From: Morella rubra
Taxonomy: Eukaryota > Streptophyta > Magnoliopsida > Fagales > Myricaceae
Assembly (NCBI GenBank): GCA_003952965.2
Contig: CM025849.1
Location: forward strand, 14,869,064 to 14,933,063
Direction: 5' to 3'
Length of the DNA: 64,000 bases
This document shows positions 9,943 through 22,883 of this stretch, in pieces. The first letter of the stretch is position 1. Every line of letters begins with the position of its first letter. Under the pieces are notes generated by a model. The model was given only the letters and a program-made list of their open reading frames with translations. It made no database searches and had not been told where the DNA came from. The translations under genes and the position numbers were made by a program.

Positions 9943-12856
9943 ATGAGTGTGTTAGACGAGGAAGAAGAGAGCTTGGCTCATTTCCTCGAATCGGAGGTCC
10001 TTTCCGAGGTCTCCGACCAGGTTCTGACTTTTTCTTCGTTGTATCTGCACTTAAATTGATTTCGCTGGTGTTCTTTTTCAAATTTCCTATTTTTTTTTGT
10101 TTCTTTCTAAGATTTCCCGATAATCAAAAAGAGAATATTGTCTTTCTGAATATTTCCATTGTTTTAATTGTTAAATTTCTATTCTTTTTTGGGTGATTGG
10201 TGTGCGGTTTGTTTCATTTGAATGTAAATCTGTTTTAATTTTGTTGAATTGGATCTTGCATTTTCCTCCTGTAAAAGTTCTTCCATTTTCATTCGACTAA
10301 ATATAGTTTTGTTCCCCTCTGGTTTGGGGTTTCTGGTGGTTGGATTGAAGAAAAATAATTTACTATGTTGAATGCATGAATGCAGGAAGAAACGAAAACA
10401 GAGGAAGAGCCCAAAGCCAAAAAAGTGCGTGTGAATGAGAACGAGAAGGAAGGAGGATCGTCATCGAACAACAATAACAACAGAAGCGTACCGAAGAGGA
10501 TCGACACGGGGTTGTTCAGCAAAATCCCTCCTGAACTTTTTCCTCATATACTCAAATTCCTCTCTTCCGAGGTACCCCTCCTCTTTTTTTTTTTTTAACC
10601 CATTCTCTACTTCCGTGTATTCGTTTGTTGGCTTTTTGTATGTTGTAATCGGCTTTTTGTGGTCGATGATGTCGTGCAGGATCTTATAGCGTGCGCTCTG
10701 GTCTGTAGATTCCTTACTTACGCAGCGTCTGATGAGTTTTTATGGCGTCGCTTGTGAGTATTATTAGTACTATTGTGTGTGTAACTAGCTTTTTTTTTGA
10801 GTTCTTGATCCATCTTTCAGCTACCAAAGTTTCTTTTTTCATTCTGCTCGGAGATGTTATCAAATGTTCGCTAATATGAAATTACTTATGAGAAAGCTAA
10901 TGCATCTAAGATACTTGCAGATACTGCATGAGATGGGGTTTATTGCCCCCTACGAGAAAGTTACGGGAATGTCCTTGGAAAAAGCTTTATATCCAGGTAC
11001 TCTTATGAAGCTCTAGCTGAGTAATTATCGTCACACTCCTTTTTGCTTTTTTGTTTTTGGAGGGAGAAGGATCTGGGATGGTTCACATTATTTGATCAAA
11101 ATTTTAGAGCATGAGAGTTAGATAAAAAAAAGTAAAGAAGAGTAATTTAAATAAATTTTTTATATTTATTATAGTGAAAAAGTATGATTTGATGAGTTGA
11201 GAGAAATTATTATATAGTTTTTTTTAATTAAAGTCAAAATTTTGAATGACCAAAATTTTGGCACTCAAGCCATGGTACCTCTTAGATTTTCTTTTTCTTC
11301 CCCAGCGCGATGAACAGGACATGGCTGAGCTTGTTAGAAACTGCCCAACTGAGTTTAAAGAGTACTACATCCAAATGCAGGCGGCGAAGAGAAGCCAAGT
11401 ACCTCTTCCTTCACAGGTAGGAACATTCTTGTGGTGCTTGAACCTAAATATGTTTGCGAACTCTCTATATCTGGAGGATGTATTTTCCTGCTAAAACAAT
11501 ACTTCAAGTGGTTTTGTTTTGTCTCTTTTACATTTGAAGGTTAATGATGACCGGATACTTCTTGACAAGACTGTGGCTGATCAAGTGTCTATGTGGAAAA
11601 GTAGCAGGGGCCTGACTGATAAGGTGTTCACCGACCATGCTTGTTCTGGATTCTCATGTTCTTACTACCATATTGGAGATGTATTTGTTTGCGAGAAGAC
11701 TGGGAATGTCCATGGTAATGAACACTCCTCTCAAAATGGCAGTCCTTTTATGTGTCAATCGATAGTCTTTAGTAGTTGTTGAACTGTGGGACTTTTGAGC
11801 TTATCGAATTACCATTTGTGTTTCCTCTTCCAGTCTGTGATGATACATGCAGAGAAGTTGTTATGGATATCGCCAATCAGGTTTTGGTGTGTACAATATC
11901 TGGACATTGCTTCGATAGATTACTTTGGCCAACTGAAATGGAGCCAGATGCCGTGAGCATAATTTTCTCATCCTTGTTCTTTTTTCTTTTCTTTTTTCTT
12001 TTCTTTATGCGCTTTTTGCGCTAAGTCTGTTATTCTGTATTGGTTTTCTTGCTGTGAATTCGAAACTATAAGTTGGTCGCCTTGGCTCCTCAGTAATTTT
12101 AAATTTTACCAGAAGAGGCGAGGGTTTTTCCGGTTGGACAGAACTAGGTATCTGTGTTTCTAGTTTCTCCCCTCAAATGATCTTACCAAGGCTTTACCCT
12201 GCCAAATTGTGTTCTTTTAACGTTCTTGTTCCAATAGTTGATGCCATAACTAACATTCTTCTTAAGGATAGGTACGATGACTATAGCGACATGAGTCTCT
12301 TTAGCAGTGGTACTGTTGTTGTGCTTTCCTAGCCAAATACTGGCCCAAAAAAGAAAAAGAAAATTAACTCTTTACTTTTTTTTCTTTTTTGTTTTTCTGG
12401 TGATGAACGTGCAAACTGATTCTGTTCTCAAGAAATAGATTCTCTGAGCTACCCTTGATCTGTTCTGTCTTGTGTTTGGCAATTTTGTCTTTCCACTTCA
12501 CCAGGAAGCACACTGTTCTGCCCATTTGATTGGCAGTTTTTTAGTGGGAAGTCTGTAGCATTTTTTATTCATTTGATGGTAATGTTCTCTCCTTCACTGG
12601 AAAAACATTGAACTTTCAGGACCAGCAACAAGGTGGTGGGCTAGATGAAGCAGAACCATTCATGGGCTCCGGCCGTTTTGGTAATCCAAATTATTTTTAC
12701 TTTTATTCTCTCATGGCTTTTACATGTTTTATGATCTTCTGAAACTCTTTTTATCATCTCATTGTGGTGTATGTGTGTGTGGCAGCACGAGCTTATCAGT
12801 TGGGATATAACTGCGCCGATGAAAAGGAGCTGGAAGCTGCTTTGGGGTTTCGCTGA
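9943..12856 (+). CDS. SKIP31: F-box protein SKIP31-like, 316 aa, nine exons
   Basis: Exons 9943-10020, 10386-10571, 10680-10753, 10921-10996, 11306-11416, 11540-11714, 11834-11952, 12620-12680 and 12786-12856 join in frame with GT-AG introns to give 316 aa, the length I recall for Arabidopsis SKIP31 (At5g45360). After an acidic N-terminus ([18 protein letters not shown]) and a low-complexity Glu/Lys/Asn linker, residues ~71-113 form the F-box ([20 protein letters not shown], then [17 protein letters not shown]). The C-terminal half is a conserved plant domain with [24 protein letters not shown] and the ending [18 protein letters not shown]-box proteins dock to SKP1/ASK in SCF ubiquitin ligases and recruit substrates; SKIP proteins were found as SKP1 interactors. 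Intron 4 (10997-11305) holds an AT-rich repeat fragment. Confidence 0.92.
11095..11275. repeat. AT-rich repeat fragment in SKIP31 intron 4
   Basis: About 180 bases of AT-rich sequence with TATTTATTATAGTGAAAAAG and GATTTGATGA. Similar phrases occur in the intergenic element at 15.3-15.4 kb and in those at 15.5 and 59.6 kb. CAAAATTTT occurs near both ends, but no clean terminal repeat or target duplication could be fixed. Confidence 0.35.
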
Positions 12857-13790
12857 ACCAAATCATGCTCTGCTTGTGGGTGGATGCACTAAGGCATTGT
12901 TAGAGTTAGCAGCAGATGACAAAATATTACTACCTTTAATGTTAAGATCGATAGAGATCAGAACATCATGTGACTATGTCCATAGATTTAGTTTTTAAGC
13001 AATGAAAAATTGCATTGTCCATGTTTTGTCCTTGTTTTATTTCAGTTTCTTAGAGCTTTCCAGGTTGGCCTGAGGCCCTGAGCTATCAACCTATCGAGTA
13101 ATTTATCTGTCATTGTGGATGATATTTGCCTCACGCTGGTTACAATTTCAGCTTGATAGACGCGGACAGAACATGGGAAATCTTGGACTCATAGGCTGGC
13201 AAGATATAGGGTAGTGAAAATTCAGCTGGTATGATCGAGTTCCTGTAGCCGAGAGAAACGCTGTAGTTGGAAAAGTAGAAATGCCCATGTGGGATGTGGC
13301 CCTTTACGTGCTAGAATATCATTCAGTAGTTCATCTGATTGATATCTCCTCCTCACGAAGGAAAAACAAAAAGTAGATTGTAAGTCTCAACCGGCAGATT
13401 GCAATTGAAAAAGTGGTATTCTTTGTGTTACTGTCGGTAGGATTTTCTATAATTCTTTGTTCAAAATTCTATGTTAGAATTGCAGAGGTGCTTTGTCCAG
13501 ATCTATATGACAAGAGTAGATTAAGATTCTTTATAATTCTTTGTTTGAATTGTATTTTAAAATCATAGAGGATCTTGAGACTTGATCTAGAGTAATACTA
13601 GTGGTCGGACTCAAAAAATAAGGAGATTTTTTAAGGGAAAAAATGACCTAAATAAATGGGGAAGCTACTCTGCTTGCTTAGACCCTACCTTGTAGGGTAG
13701 TTCCCCTTGTTTGGTGTATACATAATCGACCTCATAGTTAATGTGTGTGGTGAGCGTGGGACTGGACTCATCGGTATTCAAACCTATATC
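12857..13790. other. 3' flank of SKIP31-like gene
   Basis: Probable 3' UTR and downstream DNA. No coding exon recognised after the stop at 12854-12856. Confidence 0.5.
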
Positions 13791-14400
13791 TAAGCACTCA
13801 AAATTTTTACAAACCTCCATAAAATTTCAATTTATCTAAATATTCAAACAAATATCAAGTTTTCTATAAATTTTGAGGATTTTTTTACAATTGAGGTTCG
13901 ACCATTAAAAAAAAAATCACCTTTTGGCTTAAATTTTTTAACACAAGAAATTGGGACTCGCCCGACAACAAATGACTCAAACTTACAACTAAGCACTCAA
14001 AATTTTTACAAACACCAATAAAACTTCAATCTAAATATTCAAACAACTATCAAGTTTTTACAAAATTTGAGGATTTTTGACAACTGAGGTTCGGCCACTA
14101 AAAAAATTCACCTTTTTGACTAAATTTTTGACAAAAAAAAAAAAAAAAAATCACAATCAAATATTTCTTTCTCTATACTTTTTCATCAAACTCTAATATT
14201 TTTTTTTTAAAAATTTATCAAACCACTCTCTCTATATATTTTCTTACAAACTCCAATTAAAACTAATATACAATCAATTTTTTTAAAAAAAAAATTTCCC
14301 CAAACTTTTTATAAACTCTAATAAAACTCCAATTTACTAAATCACACCACTGTCAAATTTTTATACAAATTTGAAGGATTTTTTTTTGCTACCGAACATC
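13791..14400. repeat. AT-rich dispersed repeat with ~200-bp internal duplication
   Basis: The phrase TAAGCACTCAAAATTTTTAC occurs at about 13792 and again at about 13992. The following ~140 bases (CAATAAAACTTCAATCTAAA, TTGAGGATTTTTGACAACTG, GAGGTTCGGCCACTAAAAAA) repeat with the same spacing. The segment after 14150 continues in the same AT-rich style as the copy at 7.6-8.0 kb. It has no coding capacity and looks like a member of a degenerate non-autonomous element family. Confidence 0.5.
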
Positions 14401-15985
14401 AATGCTTTACTTCACTGATTAATTAAGAGATTCTGTAGCTTATTTCTTTATCTGAATTTATAGTTTTTTTTTATATATAAATCCTAACAAGTTTTTGTGC
14501 AATTCTTTCAATCAGTTTCTCTACAAATAGTTACTTTACCAAGTCCAGCTCAATCCAGTCACCCTTTTTCTGGTGTATTGGATCTCAATTTTCTTTCTTT
14601 TATGTATTTATTTTAATTCAGATTTAACAATTTTTAGATCAGCATATGCTAGAATTCTCAATATATTCAATGGATTAAATTTTTTGAGTATTAATTATCT
14701 ATCGCATTTTATAGGACTTTCAAACTGAAACGCTGATAATTATCGTAATAACTGGCTATTCAATTTTGGAATTTACAAACAGCTATTAGTCTCAAATTAA
14801 TGATATGTTTACAAGTGGCATTAACTAATAGGAAAAGTTAGAAAAAAATTTCCGATCAACTTTTTTTTTTGTCTTTCCTGGTTTAATTATCGTTGTAATT
14901 ATTGTGGTCTTAACTTTTAACAAATCAATCATTGAGCATAACTTTGAACCCTTATCCTATAGTTTATTTTTTAAATTACGAGTCTTTCCATTAACTAAAA
15001 ATTAATCGACAAACGAAAGAACAGACATGTAATCGTGATCGATATGTTTATTGTCATAATTAGGTAGCACATCTTGATTTTCTGTTATTGAGCTAACTTT
15101 TAGTGTATGAGATGACTTTATGTCTAAAAAATCGACTACATGGGCCGACCCTTTTAAAGTTATAACGTAAAACTGTGACAATAGTTAAATTTTTTCATAT
15201 CTGTACAGAGCCTCTTCTTATATATATATATTTTTATTTTTTTCACTTTCCATTTTAGTCATTGGAGTCACATCTAGGTTAGAGTATTGTTGGATTTTGA
15301 AAAAGAAAGTAATGAAAAATATAATTTGATGAAAGTTGTTGAAAAAAAAAAAGATATTTTGAGTGAATTTTTATATTTATAATAATGAAAAAATCAATCA
15401 TATCTAATTAGCTGTTTGAATTAGACGGTCAAGAGAGATAGATACATCATAGAAATTCAACAACATTTAATACTGTCTTTACCGGTAGTGTAGACCCTTG
15501 CAACTATCTCTTTTTTAAGTGAATAATTTAAGATTAGAGTTTTATAGATTTTTATGTAAAGTTTAGTGAAAAGTTTTAAAATATTTAATTTTTGTTGAAG
15601 TTTGTAAAAATGTATAGAGAAAAATGATTTGATGTAATTATTTATAAAAAAGTATTAGATGTAATTATAATTTTTTAAAAAAAAATATTAAAATTTATTA
15701 TGAAAAAGTTATTAAGAATTGAAAAAATATATTATTATTTGTATATAAATTTTTAAAATTTTTAAAATTTAAAATATTAATTTTGTAAATACATTTATAT
15801 TCTAGAATAATTTTTTGACAAAGGTAAACATGTCATCTTGTATTCTTAAATTGCTCTTTTAATTTTGACCCAATTAAAATTACCCCCAAAGCCCACGCTC
15901 CCTTTTCTCCGATCCTTCTAGCCGAGTCATCCGCCTCTGTTTCTCTGTCTCTCTCTTCTTCCCTGCTTGATACTCTCTGTGAACC
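14401..15985. other. AT-rich intergenic DNA upstream of ETR1
   Basis: No genes seen. 15290-15410 and 15530-15790 contain fragments of the AT-rich repeat family (GAGTTTTATAGATTTTTATG at 15537, GAAAAATGATTTGATGTAAT at about 15620), closely matching 59590-59710. The base composition shifts sharply at about 15880-15960 to CT-rich sequence, which probably marks the ETR1 promoter/leader. Confidence 0.5.
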
Positions 15986-16238
15986 TACTCAACGTTACAG
16001 CTGGAGCTTAATCATTTTTGTCTCTGAACAAACCTCCATCCGAAAATTTGATTGGATCTTTGAATCTCGACGCGAGGCGAAGACCGGCCTCCTCTCGCTT
16101 CAGCCACACCTGCCTAGCCCTTTCATGCTTTTGCGTCGTTGATTTCCCGGCGATACATCGCCGGCAGATCGTTGTTTGTACCAAGCCCAATGAATCATCC
16201 GAATTTTTTGCGGTTTTCTTCGACTGAAGGACCCTCTG

Positions 16239-16774
16239 GTGAGAAATTCAATTTCTCCTGAGAAAACCTATTTGTTGACTTCGCGAGATCAGATCTCTTC
16301 TGATTGCATTTCTTTGTATTTATCTTGCTGGGAATATGTTTGTATGACTGTATGTGCTTATGGGTGCCCCTTTGGGAGTAGTTCGATTTCTAGTCACACT
16401 TATTTGGGAAATGTTCATGTAATGATTTGGTTCGGTGTGGCGTTTTGAGGATCAAATAACATCAGTGGGATGGTGAATACTGGAGAAATTTCGACCTTTC
16501 TGGTCTTCTTTGTTTTTTAAAACAAAAATCTCTCTTTGATTGGTATCTAATTTGGCTCTTATTTTTGTTAATCTTGGGCCAATTTTATCATGACTTTAGT
16601 TGGCCTACTTCAATAGTACCGTGATATATAAGAAGTGCCTTTGTTTTTTTTTTCCCTTGTCTGAACTACAGTTTTCGCCGGAAGTATGTTTTCGCAAAAC
16701 TATATACTTGTACGGATATCGATCGTGGTGTATCTTTTTCTTTATGTTATGAAATTTCTCTCTTTATGCTGTAG
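16239..16774 (+). other. Predicted 5'-UTR intron of ETR1
   Basis: A donor (CTCTG|GTGAGA at 16239) and an acceptor (TATGCTGTAG ending 16774, after a T-rich tract) bracket 536 bases just before the coding exon. ETR1 genes of other eudicots are known to have a leader intron. The boundary is inferred from splice-site sequence only. Confidence 0.55.
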
Positions 16775-16816
16775 GCATGTGAAAGAGGAAACATCGGCTA
16801 AGGTGGTTCAATCACT

Positions 16817-19800
16817 ATGGAGTCGTGCAACTGCATTGAGCCGCAATGGCCGGGCGATGAATTATTGATGAAGTACCAATATATATCGGACTTCTTCATT
16901 GCCCTTGCTTATTTCTCTATCCCTCTAGAGCTGATCTACTTTGTTAAGAAATCTGCTGTGTTCCCATATAGATGGGTCCTTGTTCAGTTTGGTGCTTTCA
17001 TTGTTCTATGTGGGGCAACGCACCTTATTAACTTATGGACTTTTACAATACATTCAAGAACTGTGGCGATAGTGATGACCACTGCAAAGGTTTTAACTGC
17101 TGTGGTGTCATGTGCAACTGCACTTATGCTTGTACATATTATTCCGGACTTATTGAGTGTTAAGACGAGAGAACTGTTCTTGAAAAACAAGGCTGCAGAG
17201 CTTGATAGAGAAATGGGGTTGATTCGTACACAGGAGGAAACGGGTCGTCATGTCAGGATGTTGACTCATGAGATCAGAAGCACACTTGATAGACATACTA
17301 TACTGAAAACTACTCTTATTGAATTGGGCAGAACGTTAGCATTGGAGGAGTGTGCCTTATGGATGCCAACACGTACTGGCTTGGAGCTTCAACTTTCCTA
17401 CACTCTTCGTCAGCAGAATGCAGTTGAATATACTGTGCCCATTCATCTTCCTGTGATCAATGATGTTTTCAGTAGTAACCATGCAGTGAGAATAACACCA
17501 AATTGCCCAGTGGCAAGAATACGGCCACTTGCAGGAAAATACATGCCTGGTGAGGTTGTTGCTGTCCGTGTGCCGCTCCTACATCTCTCTAATTTCCAAA
17601 TTAATGATTGGCCTGAGCTCTCAACGAAACGTTATGCTTTGATGGTCTTGATGCTGCCCTCGGATAGTGCAAGGCAATGGCATGTCCATGAATTAGAGCT
17701 GGTTGAAGTAGTTGCTGATCAGGTCTTGGGCTACCCTTGCTTATCTTATTGACATGAGTTGTATTTCACTTCTTATCAATGAATTAGGAAAAAGAAATTG
17801 CTAAATTATCCTCTCTTCTCCATTTATATCTACTTCTCATGTGGGTATTGACTACAACTTCGTTTGATTATATGTGACATAATGGTGAGACCAAGATGGT
17901 CACCATCCACTTTTTTTCCTTCATAATTCATGGGATAGAGACGGTGTTGTAGTACATAGAGTTTACTGCCTTGAACTTTATTCTAATTCTAATCACATTG
18001 TCGATTCATTTGCTAACTTGTAGAAGAATGGTCATTTGATGCTAACCAGACTATCCAGCAAAATAGTGGGTATTTTAGATTGCAGATCTACATGAAGCAT
18101 ACCTAGTAATTTAGACATACTATATTTCTCAACAAATGGTGCCATATTCTTACTGATTACTGTCCCAAAGCCTGGATCTTCTACTCATTGACTACCCTGG
18201 TTATAATCTTGGGGTTCCATGCCTATTTTTGGGACAAATTTGTGTATCTATGTGCACGTGTATCTGGTGTTTGCTAAAACAATATAGAATTAGAAAATTA
18301 TATCTGGATTGCTTGCATACTGAAAACAATGGCCAGTAAAGCAGATGAGAGGGGTGGGCAATAAAGCAAACATAAGAGGTTCGGATGTTGGAAAGTGTCC
18401 TTTAGCAACTTTGCTGGTAATTCAGGGTTGTATATGTATAAACTGGTGGCTCAGTCCAAAATACTGCTAGAGAGTGCTCTGTTAATATTCCTACTGTTGG
18501 CCCAGGTGGCGGTTGCTCTCTCACATGCTGCAATTTTAGAAGATTCAATGAGGGCAAGGGATCTCCTTATGGAACAGAATGTTGCACTAGATCTGGCCAG
18601 GAGAGAAGCGGAAACAGCAATTCGTGCTCGCAATGATTTCTTGGCAGTTATGAACCATGAGATGAGAACTCCGATGCATGCAATGATTGCACTTTCTTCC
18701 TTGCTGCAGGAGACTGAGCTAACACCTGAGCAGCGTCTGATGGTTGAAACTGTGTTAAAGAGTAGCAACCTTTTGGCTACTCTCATAAATGATGTATTAG
18801 ATCTTTCACGGCTTGAAGATGGCAGCCTTCAACTTGATATTGGAATTTTTAATCTTCACTCTCTGTTGAAGGAGGTAGGCCATCCATTTCTGCCAAAATT
18901 TTGTTCTTTTAGATTGCCTTGTGAATTTGTGTACATGGATTTCTTTTGATGCTTCTTGTATTATGATCCGATTTTCTCATCTCAGGTCCGTAACTTGATA
19001 AAGCCTGTTGCCTCTGTCAAGAAGTTGATGATTTCATTAAATTTAGCACAAGATTTGCCTATGTATGCCTCAGGTGATGAAAAACGCCTTATGCAAACTT
19101 TGCTAAATGTTGTTGGTAATGCCGTGAAGTTCTCTAAAGAGGGAAGCATCTCAATCACTGCTTCTGTTGCAAAGTCTGATTCCTTAAAAGATTTTCGAGC
19201 ACGGGACTTTTTTCCTGTGCCAAGTGATAATCATTTTTATTTGCGTGTCCAGGTTTGTTCTTCAAAACTCAGTTGAAATCCTTCGGCTCAGGAGTTGTTC
19301 TGTTTCAAAAGTTGGCTTTTTATAGTTACCTTTTCTCTCTGATTTTAGGTGAAAGATTCTGGATCAGGAATTAGTCCCCAGGATATTCCAAAGCTTTTTA
19401 CCAAATTCTCACAAGCCCAAACATTAGCGACTAGAAACTATGGTGGCAGTGGACTTGGCCTTGCTATTTGTAAGAGGTAATTTATTCTTGCGATATCACA
19501 TGCTTAACTTTGGTCTCAGTTTTATTTGCTATATAATCTGCTTTAATAGGTATCTCTGCCTCTTTCCGGCATTCCAATTCTTTCGGATCTGGAACTCATT
19601 TCTTTGAGAAGAGTTTTTTTTTTTTTTTTTTAGAGATCTAGTGTAACGATTTTCCTTTCTGGTTGTGTGATCAGGTTTGTAAATCTTATGGAGGGACATA
19701 TTTGGCTTGAAAGTGAAGGTCTTGGCAAGGGATGCACTGCCACGTTCATGGTGAAACTTGGAATTCCAGAGCTATCAAATGAATCTAAGTTTCCTTTCGT

Positions 19801-21706
19801 ACCTAAAACGTCAGCAAATCATGGGCAGACTAACTTTCCAGGGCTCAAGGTTCTTGTTATGGATGATAACGGGTCAGTAACACTGCTATCTTTTCAACTT
19901 CATTTTTGGAACATATCACCACCATATAGGCACTTGTACATTATCTACTCACTGATTGGGTTATAAACAGGCTAGACAAAGACAACTTTAAAAATCTGGG
20001 GTTGCAAGTGTAAAGAACTTAATGCAAATGGCTTGGGAAACGAGAAGTGGGAATTTAATCTGGTCATGAGAATTGAGTGAAATGTGTTTCATTAAGTTTT
20101 CAAAAGTATATGATATTGCAAAATTTGCGAATTTTGAAATTTCTTGGGGATAGTGAATGATTTCAAGGTGTCTCCAAACATTTCACATGGAAAATCCTTT
20201 GGCTTTGGTGCTTTTTCAGGGATACATTTTGTAATAGATACATGATTCACATTTGGGCTCTGTTGGTTGTTAAAAACTGGGCTATATGTATTGCTTATAA
20301 CTTGCGATATATCATATCGGACCTCTAATCAGGCTTTAAGTTACACAAATGTCTCAAGCTAATGAATAGTCCATACAGCATGGGTTTTCTCGATAAAACT
20401 CAAGAGTGAACAGTTGAGTTGTACTATTAAGTCCTGAGGTATCTGAGGCCTAATTCCAGAGTTACTTTTATTGAAGCCTAAAATCAAAATGGTGATAAGT
20501 TTAGGTATTGGGTGCCAGGGCATTGTAACAATGTAAAAATGCATACAACTCAGTCCCCCTTATAGATTTACACTACATTTGGTTGGCCTCTTTTAGATAA
20601 GAATGGAGGTTGGGATTTGCCACTGGTGTAAAAGGTTAAGTTTGGACTATTGTCTTTTTGTTCTTCTAATTCTTATACCTGGGTGAAATGGTGCACAAAG
20701 GAGGTGATCAATATCTTCTCAGTGATTGCATGAGTTTAACCTGCATAATCACTTGTGTAGATGTTGGTATCTGCAGAGGGTTTTGTACTTGCGGTCCCAT
20801 CTCTTGCCATCAACTCTCACAAGAATTTTAGTTTTGATTTGTGGTGTTGGAAATCTCACAGTCAAGAAGCATAGACCCTGTTAAATGCTCAATTCATTCA
20901 TGGGAACTGAAGTTGGATTAGGCTCGTGTAATCTGCATTTGGTATTTGTTTTAGAAGAGAAATTTTTAATCATAGTTTCTAGATATGCATTAGTTAAGCT
21001 TTGTGATAATCAACTTATTCGCATCACTAGTCCTTCAATGAAAATCTGACAGACTTAAAGCCACTGGTACCTTTAAAAGCAGTATACTTTGGTTAACAGC
21101 ATACTTGTATTGGTGATTATTGAGGTTGGTTGAAAGTTTGGCTGTTAAAAGTTTAACAAAGCTTCTGGAAATTAGTGAACTTGAATTATCATCAATCATC
21201 AATTATATGCTAGTTAGACTTAACCCCCCGCCCCCCCTCTGGGCTGCCCGGCCCCCCGCACGCGGGGGGGGGGGGGGCCTAACAACAGTTCTGAATATTG
21301 CATTAAGTTAAAAGGAACTAGTGTTGGCAATTGCATGCTGAGCTTCTCTGTGTTATGCAGTGTTAGCCGGACAGCGACAAAGGGACTGCTCATGCACTTA
21401 GGATGTGATGTGACAACTGTTTGCTCAAATGAGGAATGCTTGCGTGTTATTTCTCATGAACACCAGGTGGTCTTGTTGGATGTGTGCATGCCTGGTATAG
21501 ATGGTTACGAGCTTGCCGTTAGTATACGGGAAAAATTTGCAAAACGTCATGAAAAACCCCTTATAATAGCCCTTACCGGAAACACAGACAAGGCTACGAA
21601 GGAGAACTGCACGAGGGTTGGCATAAATGGAGTTATACAGAAACCTGTTTCAGTTGATAGAATGAGGAGCATTTTTGTAGAACTTTTGGAGCAGCGGGTT
21701 CTATAG
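16817..21706 (+). CDS. ETR1: Ethylene receptor ETR1 (subfamily I, with receiver domain), 737 aa
   Basis: Exons 16817-17722, 18506-18874, 18986-19252, 19349-19476, 19675-19872 and 21361-21706 join in frame to 737 aa (Arabidopsis 738). The start [12 protein letters not shown] carries the dimer-linking Cys4 and Cys6. Three membrane segments follow, with copper/ethylene ligands Cys65 and His69 in [10 protein letters not shown]. Then come a GAF domain (~158-307) and a histidine-kinase module: His353 in [10 protein letters not shown], the N-box [17 protein letters not shown] and GGSGLGLAI. The receiver domain has its phospho-acceptor near Asp663 (LLDVCMPG). All subfamily I motifs are intact. The protein acts in the ER membrane, binds ethylene through copper and keeps CTR1 active until ethylene arrives. 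Intron 5 (19873-21360) is the longest and holds an odd C/G-run hairpin. Confidence 0.97.
21223..21281. other. C-run/G-run hairpin in ETR1 intron 5
   Basis: A C-rich block (21223-21237) and an uninterrupted G-run (about 21264-21277) are joined by a GC-rich spacer containing CCCCCCGCACGCGGGGGG, so the stretch can fold into a strong hairpin. The flanks TTAACC and CCTAA also pair partly. It is far more GC-rich than the surrounding intron. It could be a true structure-forming insertion or a sequencing/assembly fault. Confidence 0.6.
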
Positions 21707-22131
21707 GTGGACAGATAAGCAGGCAGCAGTGATATTGCAACGCCACAAAATTTTTTTTTTTTTGTGATTTCAGTTTCCTGTACATACAAATTGCAGCCAT
21801 CCACTTAAGATGAAAGAGATGCTGCAAATAACATGACATGGTAGAAGCAGTTTATGTATTGTTTTTGTGCAACTCGCACTGAAAAAACTGGCTAGAAGAA
21901 CAATGAGGGACGCTGCCATTGCTTTTGTAGACAAGTTTGTCTTTCGAATCAAAATGAATGTCTGTTGTCATTTGGTGACTTGTAAAGCTAATTTGCCAGT
22001 CTAGTGAGGATTCTTTTATAATGCAACTGTGTTTGAGTGAATTTCATGATAGACTATGGTTGAAGAAGGACAATCATTATTAGATGATGTCTCCTGTTAC
22101 CAACTCAATGTAAATTGAAAATGAAAAAACC
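21707..22131. other. 3' UTR and flank of ETR1
   Basis: Non-coding sequence after the ETR1 stop, rich in T-runs. No separate gene seen. Confidence 0.5.
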
Positions 22132-22587
22132 CTTAATTAGTCCACTATTCACTGAGGTATAGATGGAATTTAAATTGGTCATTAAGGTTTATTTTGTCCT
22201 ATACTAGTCTTTGAAAAATTATTCATGTCTTACAGTGGTTAGAGTCTTTGGGAAATCATTTGTGTCTTAGAGTGGTTATTCCGTCAACTCAAGTGGCCTT
22301 TTAATTGATGTAATACATCTCATGTGGCTAATAGGGATAAGTCACTACTAATTACAAGCAACCATGTGTTCTCATTACTGGTCTTTCGGAACATATGACT
22401 ATTTAGGATTGGTGGTAACATGTCCTCGTTAGTCGCGTGTGATTTATTTCGTTATTGAGTCAACTAAGTTGAAGAAATGGTTGCTTCATGACGCGAATGA
22501 TTTCTTAAGGACTAATATAGGACAAAATAAACTCCAAAGATCAATTTAGAATTTGACCATATCTCATAAACTAGTGAACTAATTAAG
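22132..22587. mobile_element. Long-TIR MITE (~456 bp)
   Basis: The first ~90 bases, starting CTTAATTAGTCCACTA, match the reverse complement of the last ~90 bases (which end GTGAACTAATTAAG). The best-matching part is GTTTATTTTGTCCTATA, seen in both ends. There is no coding capacity inside. Ends lie in TTAA-rich sequence, so the target duplication cannot be set with confidence; a TA or TWA target is possible. Confidence 0.65.
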
Positions 22588-22883
22588 CTAAGAAAAAAAA
22601 AATGAACTTGACCTTATTTAAGCAGCGGAAGTGCCACCTTCCCTCACTAGTGGTTTTTTTTTTTTTTGTCTTTGACTGATGTTTCTTCTAAAGAAGTTTT
22701 TCTGGCGGACTTTCTCATGATTTCTTCCCTCATTTGTGTAAGAATGTTGAGGAGCTTAATCTTTTACTCCCTTAGCCATGGGAGCATGTGATGTTCCATG
22801 AGTTTTAATAGTTACTGATGGAGTGATGGATCTTATTTGCTAATCTACTGTGTTTGAATTTACTAATCCGCAAAATACATTAA

